Source: Pelagibacteraceae bacterium AG-349-O05 (lineage in GTDB: Bacteria; Pseudomonadota; Alphaproteobacteria; Pelagibacterales; Pelagibacteraceae). From it: a DNA stretch of 39,865 nucleotides. Position 1 is the stretch's first letter. Every line of letters starts with the position of its first letter. The translations under genes were made by a program, and so were the position numbers. Below the pieces are notes generated by a model. That model saw only the letters and a program-made list of their open reading frames with translations, ran no database searches and was not told where the DNA came from. Shown piece by piece: positions 27,079 through 34,966 of the stretch. The stretch spans positions 1-39,865 of the forward strand of contig QCDE01000011.1 in assembly GCA_003281005.1 (NCBI GenBank), written 5' to 3'.

Positions 27079-28527
27079 TAATTTTAAATTTCTTTTTGTT
27101 ATTAATTTAACATCTTTCAAGTTTTTAATTGATGCAAGAATAAATCTATCAGGTCTAACAATTAAACCTTCACAATTTACATTTTCTAAATATCTTGAAA
27201 GCTTGGTATTACTTTTATTTCTATAATAGTTAATTTTATTTGATAATGATTGTTTGAATTTGTCTGAAAGAACTAAAATTGGTTTTCTTGAAAATTTTAT
27301 ATCTAAATTTTTTCCATTATTTTTAAATTGTGGAAAAATGTTTCCTCTAAATTTATCTTTTGGCTTACCTAAACCACGTCCAAGCTTGGGTTTTATAGAT
27401 TTCATACTTTTTTTACCTTCACTATCTGCAGAAATATTATTTGTTATAGGTGATTTACCTACTGCATTTACAAACTCACCCATACGCATTGTAGTTTCAA
27501 TATACTCTTTAACATTTGAAGATCTCTCAGATTGGTAGGTATTTAAAAGCTTATCATCATGTTTTTTTTTTAAACAATGCGAAATCTTCCATGCAAGATT
27601 TGAAACATCTCTTATACCAGCACACATTCCTTGACCCATAAATGGTGGCATTAAGTGAGCAGCGTCTCCAGCTAAAAAAATTCTACCTTTTTTCCAACTT
27701 TTAGCTAGTGCTGATTGAAATGTATATATTGTTTTTCTCTCCATTCGAGCTTCTTGTTTTTTGAGCCAAGGCTTTAAAAAATTCCAAATATACTTATCAG
27801 AAAGAATGGTTTCTATTTTTTCAGTTTTTTTAATTGCAAACTCCCATCTTCTTCTTTTACCTACATTTCTACAATAAGTAGCGGGTCTCGTAGGATTTGA
27901 ATATTGAATTGTTCTATCTGGTAAATTTTTTTTATTTTTTTTTAATATCAAATCTATAACTGCCCATTTTTGAGTAAAACCAAGATTTTTCATTTTTGTT
28001 TTCATTTGTGATCTTGTTATCGAATTAGCTCCATCACAACCAATTAAATATTTTGATTTAATATTAAATATTTTTTTTGAATTAATGTCTTCAAATATAA
28101 TATCTACTTCATCTTTTTTATTTGTGATTTTTTTAACATTAGAACTTTGTTTAATTTCAACCTTTTTATAAGATTTTAGTTTCTTTCTAAGTTCTCTTTC
28201 TAAATCGGGTTGGTTAAATCTATAACTAGGATACCATCCATTTTCTGTAATTTCTCTTGGTCTTGGCCAATCTAAAATTACTCTATTTTTTTTATCAACA
28301 AACTTTGTTCCCTTATTAATTATTGTGTATTTTAAAAAAGTATTTGTTATACCAATTGTTTCAAACACCCTCATTACTTCATCATCAAAATGTACAGCTC
28401 TCGGTAATGGATAAAAGCTTTTTTCTTTTTCCAAAACTAAAATTGAGAAACCATGCAGAGCTAATAAATTTGCTAAAGTGCCCCCTGTTGGACCAAAACC
28501 TACAATTACAACATCATACTTTTTCAT
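27070..28527 (-). CDS. FAD-dependent aromatic monooxygenase (MhpA-like, group A)
   Basis: A 485-residue flavin hydroxylase. The N-terminal Rossmann motif GFGPTGG (10-16) is followed by LPRAVHFDDEVMRVFE, close to the MhpA-type PRAVxxDDExxRxFQ. The CDG motif is at 164-166 and the second FAD motif GDAAHLMPPFMGQGM at 287-301. MhpA hydroxylates 3-(3-hydroxyphenyl)propionate to a catechol. Here the exact phenolic or heteroaromatic substrate is unknown. The C-terminal thioredoxin-like region is shorter than in E. coli MhpA (554 residues). It lies 19 bases downstream of the extradiol dioxygenase, which fits a hydroxylation/ring-cleavage pair. Very Lys/Asn-rich in the C-terminal third. Confidence 0.88.
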   Translation of the reverse strand: MKKYDVVIVGFGPTGGTLANLLALHGFSILVLEKEKSFYPLPRAVHFDDEVMRVFETIGITNTFLKYTIINKGTKFVDKKNRVILDWPRPREITENGWYPSYRFNQPDLERELRKKLKSYKKVEIKQSSNVKKITNKKDEVDIIFEDINSKKIFNIKSKYLIGCDGANSITRSQMKTKMKNLGFTQKWAVIDLILKKNKKNLPDRTIQYSNPTRPATYCRNVGKRRRWEFAIKKTEKIETILSDKYIWNFLKPWLKKQEARMERKTIYTFQSALAKSWKKGRIFLAGDAAHLMPPFMGQGMCAGIRDVSNLAWKISHCLKKKHDDKLLNTYQSERSSNVKEYIETTMRMGEFVNAVGKSPITNNISADSEGKKSMKSIKPKLGRGLGKPKDKFRGNIFPQFKNNGKNLDIKFSRKPILVLSDKFKQSLSNKINYYRNKSNTKLSRYLENVNCEGLIVRPDRFILASIKNLKDVKLITKRNLKLLI

Positions 28528-28546
28528 TTACAAAATAATAATCCTG

Positions 28547-29521
28547 TTATTTTTTGTTTATAGTATTTGAATATAACCAAGGGCAATCAATAAAAAGTGG
28601 TGCTTGTTTTCCTTCTGAAGCAGTTTCTAATCTTTTGTTTCTAAATTTCATTCTTTCTTCATCTGGCAAATATAGTCTTTCATGACCCCAAAAACTTGGT
28701 CCCTCAAAGGTTTCAATAGGTTTCCATGTTTTTGGATCAATAATTCTTCCACCCCATCCATTTTCAATAAAAAAGCCTGATGGTGTTATTGAATAAAATG
28801 AAGTCATATAATCATTTGTGTGTCTGCCTAAGGTGTAAGCAATTTTATTATCTTCATATTGCAACAAATCATATCCTTGGCCAACATCATCAAGACTATT
28901 GTATTCAACCATAAAATGATGGAAGCCTGTTCTTCCTGATCCAAATAACGCTAAACTATGATGTCTTCCGTTAACATGAAAAAAACATAAAGAAATAGGT
29001 GTATGACTGTAGTCACTAATTTTAAAACCTAAAACCTCTGTATAAAATGGTATCAAATCATCAATTTTTTTAACATGAACAACAGCATGACCCATACCTA
29101 ATGCACCAGTTTTAAATCCTGAAATTGGACGCCCTGGTTTAAACGGATTGGTATCATTCATTGGATTGTAAACCAATTCAATTCTATTTCCTTGTGGATC
29201 ATTAAAATAAATTAAATCCTCTACAAATCTCTGATCAGCAAATAAACTTTTTCCTTGGGTTACCTCAATTTTATTTTCTTCTAGTTTTGAGGCAAAAGAT
29301 TGTAAGTCTTCTTTATTTTCAACTTCCCAACCTAGAAATCCAAGATTATCTCCTTTATCACCTGTAATAGTTAAACGTTGTTTTTGATCGTCCATTCGAA
29401 AAGATAAAATACCTTTTCCTCTGTCAACTAGTTGCATTCCTAAATTTTTTTGACAGTAATAAGACCAGTCTTCAAATTTATCTGAATTTACTCCAATATA
29501 ACTTAGAGCTTTTATAGCCAT
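28547..29521 (-). CDS. Type I extradiol dioxygenase (BphC-like, two VOC modules)
   Basis: A 324-residue protein with two VOC modules (about 5-120 and 141-260). The second is catalytic: iron ligands His145 in GMGHAVVHV, His201/202 in GFHHFMVEY, and Glu253 in FFIENGWGG. Supporting active-site residues lie in NGRHHSLAL and LGRHTNDYMTSFY. This matches 2,3-dihydroxybiphenyl 1,2-dioxygenase closely in motif order, which cleaves catechols next to the hydroxyl groups (meta cleavage). The natural substrate is not deducible. It sits between dctP (64 bases upstream, with a strong hairpin between) and the flavin monooxygenase. A good Shine-Dalgarno sequence, AAGGAA, precedes the ATG. Confidence 0.9.
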   Translation of the reverse strand: MAIKALSYIGVNSDKFEDWSYYCQKNLGMQLVDRGKGILSFRMDDQKQRLTITGDKGDNLGFLGWEVENKEDLQSFASKLEENKIEVTQGKSLFADQRFVEDLIYFNDPQGNRIELVYNPMNDTNPFKPGRPISGFKTGALGMGHAVVHVKKIDDLIPFYTEVLGFKISDYSHTPISLCFFHVNGRHHSLALFGSGRTGFHHFMVEYNSLDDVGQGYDLLQYEDNKIAYTLGRHTNDYMTSFYSITPSGFFIENGWGGRIIDPKTWKPIETFEGPSFWGHERLYLPDEERMKFRNKRLETASEGKQAPLFIDCPWLYSNTINKK

Positions 29522-29540
29522 TTAAAATTCCTTAAATTAA

Positions 29541-29567
29541 ATGAGCCCACATAAAATGTGGGCTCAT
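29541..29567 (-). repeat. Perfect 12-bp inverted repeat (intercistronic hairpin) after dctP
   Basis: ATGAGCCCACAT (29541-29552) and ATGTGGGCTCAT (29556-29567) pair perfectly around a 3-base loop. The hairpin lies 17 bases past the dctP stop and 19 before the dioxygenase ATG. On the minus strand only a broken T-run follows (TTTAATTT), so it is probably a leaky terminator or an mRNA 3'-end stabiliser and not a full stop. Confidence 0.85.
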
Positions 29568-29584
29568 AAATAGTGTGTGTAATT

Positions 29585-30595
29585 TTAGCCTTCTACAGCA
29601 GTGATAATTTCTCTTGCTCTATTTAGAACAGCATCACCATCAAGACCTTTTCCACTCATTTCTTTTAACCAATTAGACTCAATTGGTGCCAAGATTTTTT
29701 TGTATTCAGCGATAACATCATCTGAAGCAATTATAATTTCATGTCCATCTCTTTTTGAGATTTCATTTTTCATAATTGCATTTTGATTATCAATCAACCC
29801 TGACGCCCAGTCACCGAAAGCATGGCCACTATATTTATTTATACAAGCCTGATCTCCTGCTGATAAACTATTAAATTTATCTTCATTCATAATTAAACCA
29901 AATGTAGCGTTAGTGATATTAACTTCAGTATGATATTTGGTTACATCAAACAACCTGAATGAACCTACTGCAGTGTATGGAAATGGAGTTCCATCTACAA
30001 CACCTTTGCTTAAAGCTTCAGAAGTTCCTGGAGCAGGTACTTTCACGCCCGTTGCACCCAAAGTTTTTAAAATTGTTCCAGCAATTTTACTTGGTACTCT
30101 CATCTTTTTACCTTTAAAATCTGCAGGTTTAACAACTTTAGTATCCTTCATATGAATTTGATATCCAGGATTAGAGTGTAGACCAATTACTTTAATTCCT
30201 GCCATTTCTTTATCTAAATATCCTTCATTAAAAAGAGTATTTAAAGCTGTAGTTCCAGCTTTAGACGTTCTTGTAAGAAACGGTAATTCAATTACTGAAC
30301 TTAAAGGAAATTGACCACCAATGTATCCTAAAACTGTCCATGAAATATCTGCAACACCTGATGTTACGATATCATATTGTTTAGGAGGACTTCCTAGTAC
30401 TCCCCCAGCATACATTTTTACATTTAATGTTCCCGTACATTCATTAACTTTTGTTGCCCAAGCTGCAAGAATTTTACTTGCAATAAATGCTTTTGGTGGC
30501 TCGAAAGTTGCCAACTTAAGCTCTGTTGCAGCAGATGCATTAACTATACTAAAAGAAAAAATTCCAATGATTAATCCAATTAATTTTTTTTTCAT
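29585..30595 (-). CDS. dctP: TRAP transporter solute-binding protein (DctP family)
   Basis: A 336-residue periplasmic protein with a signal peptide (residues 1-22, cleavage near NASA-A). It begins its mature part ATELKLATFEPPKAF. The DctP fold marks follow: MYAGGVLGSPPKQYDIVTSGVADISW, ELPFLTRTS, KGKKMRVPSKIAG with the ligand-carboxylate-binding Arg, and VDGTPFPYTAVGSFRLFDVTKY. It captures an organic acid for the DctQM permease, encoded on the opposite strand at 31570-33362. Its ligand is likely an aromatic or ring-derived carboxylate, judged by the neighbouring genes. A strong Shine-Dalgarno AAGGGG (30609-30604) is consistent with the high expression usual for such proteins. FAH-family gene ends 50 bases upstream. 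Confidence 0.93.
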   Translation of the reverse strand: MKKKLIGLIIGIFSFSIVNASAATELKLATFEPPKAFIASKILAAWATKVNECTGTLNVKMYAGGVLGSPPKQYDIVTSGVADISWTVLGYIGGQFPLSSVIELPFLTRTSKAGTTALNTLFNEGYLDKEMAGIKVIGLHSNPGYQIHMKDTKVVKPADFKGKKMRVPSKIAGTILKTLGATGVKVPAPGTSEALSKGVVDGTPFPYTAVGSFRLFDVTKYHTEVNITNATFGLIMNEDKFNSLSAGDQACINKYSGHAFGDWASGLIDNQNAIMKNEISKRDGHEIIIASDDVIAEYKKILAPIESNWLKEMSGKGLDGDAVLNRAREIITAVEG

Positions 30596-30645
30596 AAAAT
30601 TATCCCCTTATTGTTTAAAATTATTCTAAAATAGTAACTTGAAAT

Positions 30646-31497
30646 TTAGATTATTTCATCTTTTATTGTGTTAGATAAAACACCGATTTGGGTCACTTCT
30701 ACTTCAACTTTATCGCCAGGTTTCATGAAAATTGGTGGATTTCTCTTAAATCCAACACCTCCAGGAGTTCCTGTAACCAATACATCTCCAGCTCTCCAAG
30801 CCATTGCTTTTGAAACATAAGAAATCAATATTGGTATATCAAAAATTAATTGGCTTAATTTTGCATTTTGCATGACTTCACCATTTAATCTAGTTTCAAG
30901 AGTAAGCTCTTTATAATCTTTGATATCTTCAGCAAGAACCATGTGTGGTCCAAAGCTTCCTGTCTTCTCAAAATTTTTTCCCATCCCAAATTGCCTAGTA
31001 TGTCTCTGCCAATCTCTAATGGTACTTTCATTATAACAAGAATAACCAACTATATGTTTTAAGGCATCTTCTGGCTTTATATGTTTGCCACCTTCTCCCA
31101 TTATTACAGCCATCTCGCCCTCAAAATCTAAATTGTCAGAAGCAATTGGTCTTTGTATTGATTGCAAATGCGCAGTTTGACTTTCAGGGAAACGATGAAA
31201 AATTACAGGATTTTCTTCTACGGTTCTATTGGTTTCCTTAACATGTTCACTATAATTCAATCCTACACAAATAATTTTTCCAGGATTCGGTATTAGTGGT
31301 AAATATTTAATATCATTTACACTCAAATTACCAGGGTTTGCAGAAGCATATTTCTTTGCTTCCGAGATACCTTTTTTTAAAATTAGATCTTTTAAAGAAG
31401 TTGCTCCTGATATTTTACCTGTAAGATCTGTTATAAGATCATTATCTAAAATACCAAATTTATTTTCATCGTTATGCAAATAAGAAATAAATTTCAT
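30646..31497 (-). CDS. Fumarylacetoacetate hydrolase-family protein
   Basis: A 283-residue FAH-fold protein. It has the typical order: IICVGLNYSEHVKET, a LDFEGEMAVIMG metal motif (Glu126, Glu128), GYSCYNESTIRDWQ, MGKNFEKTGSFGP and VLVTGTPGGVGFKRNPP. In most relatives the fourth element is (N/H)D(V/I/S)SxRDxQ, with Asp as the third metal ligand. Here Glu157 replaces that Asp. The family hydrolyses C-C bonds in acylpyruvates or hydrates or decarboxylates meta-cleavage products. In this operon it is the likely enzyme for the ring-cleavage product. Divergent dctQ starts 73 bases away, so both may be controlled from one intergenic region. Confidence 0.9.
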   Translation of the reverse strand: MKFISYLHNDENKFGILDNDLITDLTGKISGATSLKDLILKKGISEAKKYASANPGNLSVNDIKYLPLIPNPGKIICVGLNYSEHVKETNRTVEENPVIFHRFPESQTAHLQSIQRPIASDNLDFEGEMAVIMGEGGKHIKPEDALKHIVGYSCYNESTIRDWQRHTRQFGMGKNFEKTGSFGPHMVLAEDIKDYKELTLETRLNGEVMQNAKLSQLIFDIPILISYVSKAMAWRAGDVLVTGTPGGVGFKRNPPIFMKPGDKVEVEVTQIGVLSNTIKDEII

Positions 31498-31539
31498 ATA
31501 TAATACTTTCTGTTTTAAACCAACCTTATATGCTAATGT

Positions 31540-31553
31540 TTCATATATTTGAA
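31540..31553. promoter_or_regulatory. Candidate operator between the FAH hydrolase and dctQ
   Basis: TTCATATATTTGAA is a 14-base imperfect palindrome (12 of 14 positions symmetric) in the 72-base divergent gap. It is 16 bases before the dctQ ATG and could bind a dimeric repressor acting on both directions. No regulator gene is encoded near, and AT-rich palindromes occur by chance. Confidence 0.25.
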
Positions 31554-31569
31554 GATAGTTTTTTAAAAT

Positions 31570-32049
31570 ATGAATAAAATATTTGATTACTCAGCTATTG
31601 CCTCTGGTTTAATACTTTTACTATTATCAGTATTAACTTTCTGTGACGTATTTGGTCGAAGATTTTTAAACTCTCCCGTTACAGGAACAATTGAACTAGT
31701 TGAAATTGGTATGGCTTTAGTTGCTTTCTTAGCAATGCCAAGAGCTTTTTTTCTAAACGCAAATGTATCTGCTGATTTTATTAATAATTTAAATTTAGGA
31801 ATATTTAAAACTTGGTTAATAATTCTTAAATTTTTATTAATGATAATCATTATGTCTTTAATGGCTTATGCAACTACGAAAACATCATTGAAATTTATGT
31901 CAAATGAAAGAGTTACGATTGATTTAGAACTATATTTTTATCCTTTTTATTTTATTTGCTCATTTGGTATGTGGCTAAGTGTATTTGCTATTATTTGTTG
32001 GTTTATTAAAGCATTGTCTCAAACAAACTCTATAAAGGAAAATATTTAG
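31570..32049 (+). CDS. dctQ: TRAP transporter small permease (DctQ)
   Basis: A 159-residue membrane protein with four hydrophobic helices, the DctQ layout. The family pattern VFGRRFLNSPVTGTIELVEIGMALVAFLAMPRAF lies at about residues 28-62 (key residues Phe-Gly-Arg-Arg, Pro, Glu-Leu). It couples DctP to the DctM channel in the inner membrane. The stop codon TAG shares one base with the dctM start, so the two are translationally coupled. It reads away from the FAH gene, opposite to dctP, which is an unusual split of the three TRAP genes. Confidence 0.92.
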   Translation: MNKIFDYSAIASGLILLLLSVLTFCDVFGRRFLNSPVTGTIELVEIGMALVAFLAMPRAFFLNANVSADFINNLNLGIFKTWLIILKFLLMIIIMSLMAYATTKTSLKFMSNERVTIDLELYFYPFYFICSFGMWLSVFAIICWFIKALSQTNSIKENI

Positions 32050-33362
32050 TGGAAATGGGTCCAATCATTAATGGAGGTATAGCTTTTGCAGCAGTCTTAA
32101 TCCTAATGGTCTTAAACATTCCAATCGGAATTGCAATGTTGCTTGTGGGGTTCACTGGATTTGCATTAATATCAGGTTTTGATCCTGCTATTTTTGTTTT
32201 AGGAACTGCACCATTTGACGCTGTATCTAAATATACTTTATCTGTACTTCCGCTTTTTGTTTTAATGGGGAACCTTGCTAACAGTGCAAATTTATCTAGA
32301 AATTTATATGATGCTGCTTATGGAGTTGTTGGTCACTATAAAGGTGGTTTAGCAATGTCGACTGTTGGAGCTTGTGCTGGATTTGGAATGATTTGTGGAT
32401 CTTCTATTGCGACCGCAGCTACTATGTCTCAAATGGCAGGACCAGAAATGAAAAGACATGGTTATAGTGATGCTTTAATAAGTGGTTCAATTGCATCTGG
32501 TGGAACTCTTGGGATTATAATTCCACCAAGTGTTATATTAGTAATTTATGCATATTTAACAGAACAATCGGTTCAAGAACTTTTCTTTGCAGCATTAATT
32601 CCAGGACTTATAGCTGTAATTTTATATATGATAGCAATAAGAGTTTATCTCATAGTCTATCCTTCACAGGGAGGTTATGGAAAAAAAATGCCTCTTAAAG
32701 AAAGAATTTCTGCAATTTCAAAGGTATTTCCAATTTTTTTAATTTTTGTAATTATAATGGGTGGTCTTTATTTAGGTTTTTTTACCGCCACAGAAAGTGC
32801 TGCTGTAGGAGTAATCTTAGTTTTAATATTTATTTTTGCTAGAGGACAACTTACATTAAACTTATTGAAAGAAGCCTTATGGACAACAATAAAAACTGTT
32901 GGTTCATTATATTTAATTGTAATTGGTGCAAGTATATTCAATTATTTAATTACAGTAACACAACTTCCTTTTGCTGTTGTTGACTTTATAAATTATTTAG
33001 AGCTAACACCATTAGGAATAATTTTAGTAATATGTGTAATCTATCTCGTACTTGGAACTGTAATGGACTCTTTAGCAATGTTATTTTTAACAATCCCAGT
33101 TTTTTTTCCAGTTATAGTTGATGCGGGTATAGATCCTGTTTGGTTTGGTATTTTTGCTGTAATAGTAGTTGAGTTTGGATTGGTCTCTCCCCCTGTAGGA
33201 ATGAATCTATTTGTAATTAAAGGAGTGATGCAAAATACACCACTTCAAACTATTTGGTTTGGAACAATTCCTTTTTTATTAACCGATGTAATAAGAGTTG
33301 CACTTATTATTGCTTTTCCAGCTATATGTTTGTATTTACCAAGTTTAATGGCATCCTCTTAA
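32049..33362 (+). CDS. dctM: TRAP transporter large permease (DctM)
   Basis: A 437-residue protein with about 12 membrane helices, the transport subunit that uses the sodium or proton gradient. Family marks: ALLILVLLN-like N-terminal helix with NIPIGIAMLL, PLFVLMGNLANSANLSRNLYDAA, CAGFGMICGSSIATAATMSQMAGPEM, SGGTLGIIIPPSVILVIYAYLTEQS, and DSLAMLFLTIPVFFPV with VVEFGLVSPPVGMNLFVIKG near the end. Translation can start at the GTG at 32049, which overlaps the dctQ stop, or at the ATG at 32055. The gene ends directly against the convergent sulfatase stop. Confidence 0.95.
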   Translation: MEMGPIINGGIAFAAVLILMVLNIPIGIAMLLVGFTGFALISGFDPAIFVLGTAPFDAVSKYTLSVLPLFVLMGNLANSANLSRNLYDAAYGVVGHYKGGLAMSTVGACAGFGMICGSSIATAATMSQMAGPEMKRHGYSDALISGSIASGGTLGIIIPPSVILVIYAYLTEQSVQELFFAALIPGLIAVILYMIAIRVYLIVYPSQGGYGKKMPLKERISAISKVFPIFLIFVIIMGGLYLGFFTATESAAVGVILVLIFIFARGQLTLNLLKEALWTTIKTVGSLYLIVIGASIFNYLITVTQLPFAVVDFINYLELTPLGIILVICVIYLVLGTVMDSLAMLFLTIPVFFPVIVDAGIDPVWFGIFAVIVVEFGLVSPPVGMNLFVIKGVMQNTPLQTIWFGTIPFLLTDVIRVALIIAFPAICLYLPSLMASS

Positions 33363-34946
33363 TTACCAAACACCAATCATTATGCCATCATCTTTGGTAT
33401 AGTCTCTCTCTTTAGTTACAAACTCATCAGTAGCTGCAACTCTATTTTTTCTATCTATAATTCTTTTTAAAAGTAATTCTTTCATTTCTTCTCTAATCTT
33501 TGAATGTTTTTCAGATTTTCCCAAATCATTAAATTCGTCAGGATCATTTTTCAAGTCAAACAACTGCGGCTCAAATCCTTTATAATAAATATACTTCCAC
33601 TCGCTATTCCTAATCATAAATGCTCTTGCATCTGAGGCTCCTATGTTCAGTATTTTTCTTGCTTCATTAAAAGCATAATCTATTTCGCTAAAAACAAATT
33701 CTTTCCAATCTTTGGTACTTTCTCCTTTCAATAATGGAATTAAAGAATTTCCCTCTAATCTATGTTTGCTAACTGGACTTTCTACTGCATCCAAAAAAGT
33801 TGGAAGCAAATCTATTGCTTCAATAAATCTTTGTTCTTTTGTTCCTCTGGTTTTATTTGCATATTCACTTGGATCATAAATAATCATAGGAACTCTAACT
33901 GATTGTTCATGAAATAATTCTTTTTCTCCTAACCAATGATCACCTTGGTAATCTCCATGATCTGAAGTAAATATGATCATAGTGTCCTCCATATGACCTG
34001 ATTCCTCTACAAATTTAAATAACCTTCCTAAGTTATCATCAATTTGTTTAATCAATCCCATATATCCTGAAAGCACTGTATTTCTTACTTCATCTTTTGA
34101 AAAAGTTTTGGAAATACTATTTTCCATAAATGCCTTGTAAACTGGATGATCATTATTTCGTTCGGCATCGTTTCTGTGAACAGGATAAAATTCATTAGCA
34201 GAATACATGTTGTGATAAGGAGCTGGTGCCATATAAGGCCAATGAGGTTTAATATAAGACAAATGTAAAAACCATGGTTTGTCTTTACTTTCCTCTATAA
34301 ATTCCATTGCTCGATTAGTCATAAAAGCGGTTTCTGAATGCTCCTCAGGAATTCTTGCAGGTTTATTGGAATTTCTTAATCTCCAACCACTTAGTATTTC
34401 ACCATTTTTTCCTTCTGAAGAATTTGCCCAATCGTTCCATGGATTAGGTCCATCATATCCAAGTTTATTTAACCATTCATTATAAGATAAAGTTTTTTTT
34501 GAATTTTTAATTTGATTGTTTGGATGAAGTCCATCATCTCTTTCATAAGGTTCAAATCCAGGTTCGCTAACTATCAATCCTATTTCTGTATCTTTGGTAA
34601 TACCAAGTCTGCTCATTCCATCTAAATCTGGTCTCATGTGTGTTTTGCCAACTACACCAGTTCTTATTCCTGATTGTCTTAAGTAGTCTCCAATAGTTAA
34701 TTCTCCAATTGGAAGTGGAACCTGGTTCCATGTAGAGCCATGACTAAAAACTGTTCTACCAGTGTAATAAGATGCTCTTGAAGGTCCACATACTGGAGAT
34801 TGGACAAACGCAGATTCAAATTGAACTCCTTTTTTTGCTAAATTGTCTATGTAAGGAGTTTTTAGATGAGGGTGACCATAACAGGAAAGATAATCCCATC
34901 TAAGTTGATCAGCCATTATAAAAAGAATATTTCGAATTTTGCTCAT
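33363..34946 (-). CDS. Sulfatase / phosphonate monoester hydrolase-like enzyme (alkaline phosphatase superfamily)
   Basis: A 527-residue enzyme. The metal site begins with ILFIMADQLRWDYL (Asp13, Gln14). The formylglycine motif CGPSRAS has its modifiable Cys at 53, and TSDHGDYQGDHWLGEKELFHEQSVRVP provides the second metal-site Asp-His. CGPSRAS and the lack of a signal peptide fit both cytoplasmic arylsulfatases and the Rhizobium-type phosphonate monoester/phosphodiester hydrolases. I cannot choose from sequence alone. Activity needs a formylglycine-generating enzyme, not encoded in the window. It follows the secreted glycoside hydrolase after 20 bases, suggesting a sulfated or phosphorylated carbohydrate substrate. 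Confidence 0.85.
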   Translation of the reverse strand: MSKIRNILFIMADQLRWDYLSCYGHPHLKTPYIDNLAKKGVQFESAFVQSPVCGPSRASYYTGRTVFSHGSTWNQVPLPIGELTIGDYLRQSGIRTGVVGKTHMRPDLDGMSRLGITKDTEIGLIVSEPGFEPYERDDGLHPNNQIKNSKKTLSYNEWLNKLGYDGPNPWNDWANSSEGKNGEILSGWRLRNSNKPARIPEEHSETAFMTNRAMEFIEESKDKPWFLHLSYIKPHWPYMAPAPYHNMYSANEFYPVHRNDAERNNDHPVYKAFMENSISKTFSKDEVRNTVLSGYMGLIKQIDDNLGRLFKFVEESGHMEDTMIIFTSDHGDYQGDHWLGEKELFHEQSVRVPMIIYDPSEYANKTRGTKEQRFIEAIDLLPTFLDAVESPVSKHRLEGNSLIPLLKGESTKDWKEFVFSEIDYAFNEARKILNIGASDARAFMIRNSEWKYIYYKGFEPQLFDLKNDPDEFNDLGKSEKHSKIREEMKELLLKRIIDRKNRVAATDEFVTKERDYTKDDGIMIGVW

Positions 34947-34966
34947 AAGTTTAAAAAATAACTTAT

